From assembly GCA_041569895.1 (NCBI GenBank), contig JBFFXF010000262.1, positions 1-10,595 of the forward strand: DNA of 10,595 nt. Direction: 5' to 3'. Source of the DNA: JBFFXF01 sp041569895 (GTDB lineage: Bacteria > Planctomycetota > UBA8108 > JACQVS01). The notes under the pieces were generated by a model. It was given only the letters and a program-made list of their open reading frames with translations. It did no database searches and was not told the DNA's origin. How positions within the stretch are numbered: position 1 is the first letter of the stretch; every line of letters starts with the position of its first letter. Shown piece after piece: positions 5,473 through 10,595 of this stretch. Both the position numbers and the translations under genes were made by a program.

Positions 5473-8400
5473 ATGATTTCCGTGATACGCCGGACTGGGT
5501 CGAAAGCAGCGTCGTTCGCCCTCCTGGGACTCTTGCTCGTCGGGTACCCCGGGTGTGACACCGGAAGCCGTAACGACGACACGCAAGTCGGCCGGCCGGG
5601 CGGGCCCGGCACCGGACCGCGGCCTCCCGGAGGGCTCACCGCGCCGATTTTCTTCAGCCTCTCGGACAACGACGCGACGATCTGCGTGGGCGACGTGATC
5701 ACCATCATCGGCGTCAACTTCTCGCCGAACCTCGGTTCGAACGAGGTGATCTTCCGGTCGGGACAGTCGGTCGTGCAGGGCACGCCGATCGGGGTGACGT
5801 TTCCGACCGACACCAACCCGCGTGACGGAATCGACTCGCGCCTCCAGGTCCTCGTTCCGACGGGCGTGATCAGCGGCACGGTCGAGCTCGTCGTCAACGG
5901 CGTCCAGGCCGGTGGCCGCGGCTTCCTGGCGTGTCCGATGGTCTACGGCTACACCATCGGCATCGGCGGCGTGCCGCCGGATCCGAACGCCGTCGCGCCC
6001 GGCGGTTTCGCGGCCATCCAGCACAACGGCATTCTCGGCTACGACCCGCAGTTCGGGCCGGAGACGCTGCTGATCCACGGGATCAACTTCGACGAGGTCA
6101 ACGAGGTGCGGCTGCGCGACAGCCAGGGAAACCGCGCCGTTCTCACCAACGCGCTCTTCCAGCGCCGGAACATCACGCCGGGGAACGGCATGGACACGAT
6201 CCTCTTCTCGCTCGAGGGGATCCGCTTTGCGATCCGCGGCGACCGCGACAATATCTTTTGCCAGGTCGGCACGCCGACTCACCTCTCGAACGAGATCACC
6301 GTGCCGCAGCAGACGCAGCAGGCGGCGCTCGATCCCGACGCGACGCTCGGCCCGGCGATCAACGGCGTCAACATCCCGACCGGCGTTCGCAACGGACCGG
6401 TGCGCTTGGATTACAGCTTCTACGATTCGCCGCCGACCATGTCGTATCGCATGATCGTCGAGTGGACGGTCGATCGCGGTCAGACGTGGTTCCCTGCGAG
6501 AACGCCCGCCTTCGGCGTTGATCCGCGGAACGATGGCGACCTGCAGGTCGGTCCCGGCTCCGACGTCCCGTTCGCCGGCGCGCTCCCGTCGCCCGCCCTG
6601 CGCACGCCGACGATCGGGCTGATCCGCGGCTTCGGCGCCATCAAGACCTTCACGTGGGACGCCGACCGCGACCCCAACTTCCGCAACCTGAACAATGCGG
6701 TCGGGGGCGGCGGATCGTCCGCTCGGCGCGGGTGGACGGTGAGCTTCCGCATCGCGGCCGATCCGATGGACGATGACGGCGGCAATCGGACCAATCCGGG
6801 TGTGCTCTTCCACACCCCGCCGGTGGCCTACTTCGACCTCGAGAACAGGACTACCAACGACCCGATCGCGTCGCAGCGCCAGGGCTCGTTCCTCGAGACT
6901 TTCGACTCGCGCGGCCGCGCCGTCACCGATTGCTCGCCGAACGACAACCCGTTCATCGACGAGTGCAATACGGCGATCTGGGGTCCGGACAACCTCGAGG
7001 CGCGCATCAGCTCGCGGCCGCCGCGACAGTTCGGCAATGGCACGCGCGACCTCGTGCTCGAGCTGCTCGAGGAGCCGGGCACTGTGGACGACGAGTTCTA
7101 CCTCGTCGACACGAACCGCCTGCAGATCGATCGGGTCGTGGTCACCACGCCGCCCGGTCAGGTGGATCCCGACGTCACCGCGGTGCCGGTGTTCCCGAAC
7201 CTCCTCGCGGGCGTCACCAACCCGGGGAGCTCGCTCGGCGAGTTCCATCTCAGGACGCTGACGATCGGTCCGGGAGCGCGGCTCGACTCCGAGGGGAATC
7301 GACCGCTCCTCGTCAAGCTGTCGGGCACCGGCCAGGACCTCGAGGTCGTCTTCCGTCACGAGGGCGACATCATCGCCAACGGCGTCAACGGCGGCGAGGC
7401 AGGCGGGTCGGACAACTCGCAGGACGCCCCGCCAGGCACGAATTGGCCCGGCGGCCGCGGCATCCTCGGCTCGGGCGCGGGCGGCAACGGCTCTCGCCTG
7501 CAGCTCGACCAGAACGGCCGCACCCTGCTGGCGCTGGCCGCGCGCGGCGGCCTCTGCGGCGGCTTCGGGGGTGAGTCGCCCGCGCTCGTGGGGCCCGATT
7601 CGAAGTTCCTGTCGAGAACGCAGGGCGGTCCGGGCGGCGGCGGCGGCTCCCGCCTTCGCGGCAACGACGGCAGCTCCGGCGACCCGACGCCGACGATCTT
7701 CAAGCCGGCAGTCGCCGGGCGTGGCGGCCCGAAGCGCGGCGAGTCGACGCTCGTCCGGCTGGTGCCCGGAAGCGGCGGTGGTGGCGGCGGCATCGGGACG
7801 ACTCGACGGCCGAATCCGCAGCCTCCACTCGCGACCAGCGAGATCCAGCTCACCGATGGCGGCGGCGGTGGGAGCGGCGGAGGCGCGGTCAAGATCTCGG
7901 GCCTCGGCAGCTTCGTGATCACGGGCACGATTCAGGTCAACGGCGGCAACGGCGCCGACCCGCCAGGCGGGCGCAACGGAGGCCCCGGCGGCGGCGGGAG
8001 CGGTGGATGCATCTTCCTCGAGTGCACAGGCTTCACCGATGTCGGGTGTGACAACCTGCGGGCGAACGGCGGCGTCGCGGGCTCGGCGTCGCAGATCAAC
8101 TCCGTGCCGGAATCCGGCAAGGGCGCGGCGGGCTGGATTCGCGTCTCGACACGCTTCGGCGGCGTGCCGTTCTGTGGCTCGCTCGCCTCGGCCGAGACGA
8201 CTCTCAGAGAGCGGCTGACGAGCTCGGACAACTCGAATCGCACCACGGTCAAGGTGGTCAGCACCGCCGCGTTCCCGGACGCGGGCACGCTGGTCGTCGG
8301 CGACGAGCTGATCCGCTACACGCGGAAGACCGCCGACTCGTTCGCGGACCTGCGTCGCGGCGCGCGCGGGACGTCCCGCCTGACGCATGAGGTCGGCAGG

Positions 8401-10131
8401 GTCGTGGCGCTCTACGACCGCCCGGTCCTGCCGCCGGCGGCGCTCGGCGGTCTCGAGATGGTGCAGCCCGCGGCGGAGCCGCCGAACGTGCGCAACGGTC
8501 TCGACGAGGTCCTGCAGTGCTTCTTCATCGAGTCGATCAATCCGGAGACCGGCACGCCGTTGCGTGACAGTCGGGGCCGCATCCTGTCGATCTGGACGTT
8601 CAACACCGACACCGGCGTGGTGCGTGATCCGCGTGGCGCGGTCGTCAAGACGGCGGTCGGCGCGCGGACGCAGCCCGGCGTGCTGCAGCTGACGAGGCTG
8701 CTCATCGACGCCGGCGTGACGCTCCGGGGCGTCGGCAGCCGCCCGATGCAGCTGCTCGTCACCGAGCTCGCGGACATCGCGGGCCACCTGGACGTCAACG
8801 GCCAGGACGGCGGACTTCTGGTCTTCGACTCGAGTCGACGCGAGGCCCCGGAGCCGGGCGCCGGCGGGCGTGGCGGTCCCGGCGGAGGCAACGGCGGAAA
8901 CGGCGGCACCATCGTGTTCCTCAACGGCAATCCCGGCGACCGGACCGAGAGCAACGTCGACGTGATCCACGGGCAGAACGGCTTCCTGCCGTTCGCGATC
9001 AACGGATCGTCGACGCCGGTCCCGGTGGGCGACGTCCGTCCGGCGTCCGGCGGTCTCGCGCAGCGCGACTCGAGCTGCGAGGACTCCGGCGGCGCCAACC
9101 TCTGCGCGGCGCAGGCCGGTGGCGGCGGTGGCGGTGGTCACCGATCTCCCGGGAGCAACGGGACGTCGCAGCCGCCGAATACACGAGGCGGCACCGGCGG
9201 CGATCCGTTCGGCGAGGAGACGCTGCGGCGCGGTGGCAGCTACGAGCTCGTCGCCGGCGCTGGCGGCGCTGGCGGCGGACCGAGCCTGGCGCGTTCGGCG
9301 GACTACGTCGGGAAGAAGGCGGGTCCGGCGGTGTTCCAGGGGGCGGCCAACTACGGCCCCGGAACCGGCGGTGGCGGCGGCGGTGGTGTGCTGCGTCTGG
9401 CCGTCAACGGCGCGTTGATCCTTCGCGAGACCGCGCGCGTGACCGCCAACGGCGGCAGCGCGTTCCAGTCGATCGACCTTGCCGGGAACGGCGGCGCCGG
9501 ATCCGGCGGGACGATCTTCATCCAGGTCGGCAACGCGATCACCATCGAGCAGGGAGCGCGCATCGAGGCGCGCGGTGGCCGTGCCAACCTTCCGGTGCCC
9601 CTGCTGGCCGGACAGACGGTCCCGAGCTACGAGGGCAATATCCGCGCGGGCAATCCGTTCGGCGGGCTGGGCGGGAACGGCTCGCCGGGCCGCGTGCGCA
9701 TCGAGGCGGTCAACACCTCGAACGTGCTGCGGGGCGGCAACAACCCGAGCATCGTCGGTGGACTGACGCTGCTCGACGTCGAGAAGAGCGTCGCGTTCTC
9801 GCAGCCGTTCCGGCTCGGCATCGGCCCGGGCCGCGGCGTGTTGACGCAGGACCTGGTCCTCAGGGCGCCGGTCATTCTCAGCGGTCGCTTCGGGCAGCCG
9901 ACCGGCACGAGGGCGGTGGTCCTCTGGGAGGCGGCGCGCCAGAGCACCGACTTCTTTGGCGAGACCGGCCCGTTCTGCGGCGGCGTCACGAACCTGGCCG
10001 ACCTGGTCGACTACGACTTCGTCCGGTTCATCGCCGTCTTCGAGGGCAACACGCGCACCTTCGAGACGCCGGTGATCCGCGAAATCCGCGCGACGTACGA
10101 CAAGGCGTACCTCCCGGCGGCGACGCCGTAA
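5473..10131 (+). CDS. Giant exported IPT/TIG and glycine-rich repeat protein
   Basis: A 1552-residue protein starting MISVIRRTGSKAASFALLGLLL. Residues 1-28 look like a signal peptide; the end, VGYPGC, resembles a lipobox but has Tyr at -3, so lipoprotein status is uncertain. Then follow an IPT/TIG-like domain (about 57-160; GDVITIIGVNFSPNLGSNEVIF), a second similar one (about 179-280; ETLLIHGINFDEVNEVRL) and a module with VEWTVDRGQTWFPA and KTFTWDADRD (about 325-436). Glycine-rich stretches lie at about 636-880, 1120-1150 and 1215-1410, with recurring strand-like pieces such as GTIQVNGGNG, NLRANGG, HLDVNGQDGG and RVTANGG. Residues 909-982 hold a GTLVVGDELIRYTRK...LRRGARGTSRLTHEVG module. The C-terminal 120 residues look like a beta domain; no sortase, PEP-CTERM or other anchor signal was seen. 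Several Cys suit an oxidising compartment. It is probably a surface or periplasmic structural protein; no enzyme motif was found. Similar uncharacterised proteins are known in Planctomycetota and Myxococcota (recollection, not searched). It appears monocistronic. Confidence 0.88.
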   Translation: MISVIRRTGSKAASFALLGLLLVGYPGCDTGSRNDDTQVGRPGGPGTGPRPPGGLTAPIFFSLSDNDATICVGDVITIIGVNFSPNLGSNEVIFRSGQSVVQGTPIGVTFPTDTNPRDGIDSRLQVLVPTGVISGTVELVVNGVQAGGRGFLACPMVYGYTIGIGGVPPDPNAVAPGGFAAIQHNGILGYDPQFGPETLLIHGINFDEVNEVRLRDSQGNRAVLTNALFQRRNITPGNGMDTILFSLEGIRFAIRGDRDNIFCQVGTPTHLSNEITVPQQTQQAALDPDATLGPAINGVNIPTGVRNGPVRLDYSFYDSPPTMSYRMIVEWTVDRGQTWFPARTPAFGVDPRNDGDLQVGPGSDVPFAGALPSPALRTPTIGLIRGFGAIKTFTWDADRDPNFRNLNNAVGGGGSSARRGWTVSFRIAADPMDDDGGNRTNPGVLFHTPPVAYFDLENRTTNDPIASQRQGSFLETFDSRGRAVTDCSPNDNPFIDECNTAIWGPDNLEARISSRPPRQFGNGTRDLVLELLEEPGTVDDEFYLVDTNRLQIDRVVVTTPPGQVDPDVTAVPVFPNLLAGVTNPGSSLGEFHLRTLTIGPGARLDSEGNRPLLVKLSGTGQDLEVVFRHEGDIIANGVNGGEAGGSDNSQDAPPGTNWPGGRGILGSGAGGNGSRLQLDQNGRTLLALAARGGLCGGFGGESPALVGPDSKFLSRTQGGPGGGGGSRLRGNDGSSGDPTPTIFKPAVAGRGGPKRGESTLVRLVPGSGGGGGGIGTTRRPNPQPPLATSEIQLTDGGGGGSGGGAVKISGLGSFVITGTIQVNGGNGADPPGGRNGGPGGGGSGGCIFLECTGFTDVGCDNLRANGGVAGSASQINSVPESGKGAAGWIRVSTRFGGVPFCGSLASAETTLRERLTSSDNSNRTTVKVVSTAAFPDAGTLVVGDELIRYTRKTADSFADLRRGARGTSRLTHEVGRVVALYDRPVLPPAALGGLEMVQPAAEPPNVRNGLDEVLQCFFIESINPETGTPLRDSRGRILSIWTFNTDTGVVRDPRGAVVKTAVGARTQPGVLQLTRLLIDAGVTLRGVGSRPMQLLVTELADIAGHLDVNGQDGGLLVFDSSRREAPEPGAGGRGGPGGGNGGNGGTIVFLNGNPGDRTESNVDVIHGQNGFLPFAINGSSTPVPVGDVRPASGGLAQRDSSCEDSGGANLCAAQAGGGGGGGHRSPGSNGTSQPPNTRGGTGGDPFGEETLRRGGSYELVAGAGGAGGGPSLARSADYVGKKAGPAVFQGAANYGPGTGGGGGGGVLRLAVNGALILRETARVTANGGSAFQSIDLAGNGGAGSGGTIFIQVGNAITIEQGARIEARGGRANLPVPLLAGQTVPSYEGNIRAGNPFGGLGGNGSPGRVRIEAVNTSNVLRGGNNPSIVGGLTLLDVEKSVAFSQPFRLGIGPGRGVLTQDLVLRAPVILSGRFGQPTGTRAVVLWEAARQSTDFFGETGPFCGGVTNLADLVDYDFVRFIAVFEGNTRTFETPVIREIRATYDKAYLPAATP

Positions 10132-10174
10132 GAGAGGCGTCCACGGCGAGCGAGGTTCGCCGAGACGAACGACA

Positions 10175-10203
10175 CGGGCAGGCGACCCCGTCCCGCCTGC
10201 CCG
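10175..10203. terminator. GC-rich hairpin between convergent genes
   Basis: A perfect 10-bp stem, CGGGCAGGCG (10175-10184) with CGCCTGCCCG (10194-10203), has a 9-base loop. It sits 43 bases after the giant gene's TAA and 27 bases past the stop of the convergent four-helix-bundle gene, so it could serve both. There is no T-run on either strand, so it is not a textbook intrinsic terminator, though hairpins without U-tracts are common in high-GC bacteria. Confidence 0.6.
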
Positions 10204-10230
10204 CGCCCGTCGCGGCTGATTGCGTCAGGG

Positions 10231-10557
10231 TCACCGCGTCAGCTTCGAGACCATCGCCTGAAACCGGTCGATCCGATCCAGTGCCGGTGCGACCCGCGCC
10301 TCCTCGATGTACCCCCAGGCGATCGCCACCCGCAACGCCGTGCGCACCTCCTCGGCGCTTCCCGAAGCGATTCGCCAGAGCTGGATCTTGTCACGCCCGG
10401 CCCGACGATTCCCCTCGCCGAGATTGAGCGCCATCGACGACCCGGCATCCCGAATGTGCGTCGCCAGCCGCGGATCAGACTGCCGAATCGAGGGAAGAAT
10501 CGGACGCAGAGAACGAACAGCCGCCAGAGCGATCTCGAGAGCCTCGAAGCACTTCAT
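10231..10557 (-). CDS. Four-helix-bundle protein (23S intervening-sequence type)
   Basis: A 108-residue, probably cytoplasmic all-helical protein of the family first found in the intervening sequences of 23S rRNA genes (four helix bundle protein, TIGR02436 type). Family marks seen: HIRDAGSSMALNLGEGNRR (34-52), matching the usual RRAAxSIxxNIAEGxxR core; LWRIASGSAEEVRTAL (60-75), matching IAxGSxxELxTxL; and WGYIEEARVAPALDRIDRFQAMVSKL (81-106), matching the last helices. The length is typical. A GGAGG at 10563-10567 lies five bases before the ATG, supporting the start. The gene faces the giant surface-protein gene and shares the hairpin between them. It is not within an rRNA gene here, as is common for family members in Planctomycetota and Bacteroidota. 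The molecular role is unknown; pentamer formation and nucleic-acid interaction have been suggested for relatives, but nothing here shows this. Confidence 0.93.
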   Translation of the reverse strand: MKCFEALEIALAAVRSLRPILPSIRQSDPRLATHIRDAGSSMALNLGEGNRRAGRDKIQLWRIASGSAEEVRTALRVAIAWGYIEEARVAPALDRIDRFQAMVSKLTR

Positions 10558-10595
10558 GCGAACCTCCGGATGAAGGAGAGAAAGAGTACCGTGCG

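Noticed and set aside
5083..9141. A 1352-codon open frame on the minus strand opposite the giant gene
   Set aside because: Its codons are exactly in register with those of the sense gene, so a stop would need TTA, CTA or TCA in the sense frame, and these are rare in high-GC coding sequence. The translation is an Arg/Ala/Asp/Val-rich mixture with no domain, while the sense strand has a signal peptide, SD and recognisable domains.
10231..10557. Intervening sequence of a 23S rRNA gene around the four-helix-bundle protein
   Set aside because: The flanks show no rRNA sequence; they are a protein gene's 3' end with a hairpin on one side and the window edge on the other.

Overview
The window is a high-GC bacterial chromosome segment. 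The likeliest source is a Planctomycetota bacterium (inference, moderate confidence). Three features point there: a squalene-cyclase-like repeat protein with a TonB-type membrane anchor and a YYWYYGTLALF-type segment, a very large secreted IPT/TIG plus glycine-rich protein, and a stand-alone four-helix-bundle (23S intervening-sequence-type) protein. No rRNA, tRNA, CRISPR array, transposase, integrase or phage gene was seen.

Layout. Positions 1-331 hold two adjacent arrays of different hexanucleotides (NCCCGT, then CCGANN) and no convincing gene. Positions 358-4815 carry four genes on the minus strand, read right to left: a TonB-anchored squalene/hopene-cyclase-like alpha-barrel protein (4815-3100), an NAD(P)H-hydrate epimerase (about 3094-2399), a UMF1/Atg22-like MFS transporter (2406-1084) and a single-pass membrane PDZ protein (987-358). 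The first three are packed with overlapping or nearly touching start and stop codons, so they probably form one translationally coupled operon. The PDZ gene follows after 96 bases and may be co-transcribed.

Positions 4816-5472 are a divergent intergenic region of about 650 bases. It contains a strong nested inverted repeat on the operon side. On the other side are a sigma70-like promoter (TTGACT-17-TAGCAT) and a long leader of about 380 bases with a hairpin, two short tandem duplications and a small ORF whose stop overlaps the next start (ATGA). This leader precedes a 1552-residue exported protein (5473-10131), with a good Shine-Dalgarno sequence, IPT/TIG-like N-terminal domains and repeated glycine-rich modules. 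It ends at a GC-rich hairpin shared with a convergent minus-strand gene for a four-helix-bundle protein (10557-10231).

Functional picture. The operon mixes metabolite repair (epimerase), membrane transport and envelope proteins of unknown role. The large plus-strand protein looks like a cell-surface or periplasmic structural protein. Nothing in the window is a recognisable defence or biosynthetic system. The most unusual items are the structured leader and modular design of the giant protein, and the TonB-like anchor fused to a cyclase-type barrel.
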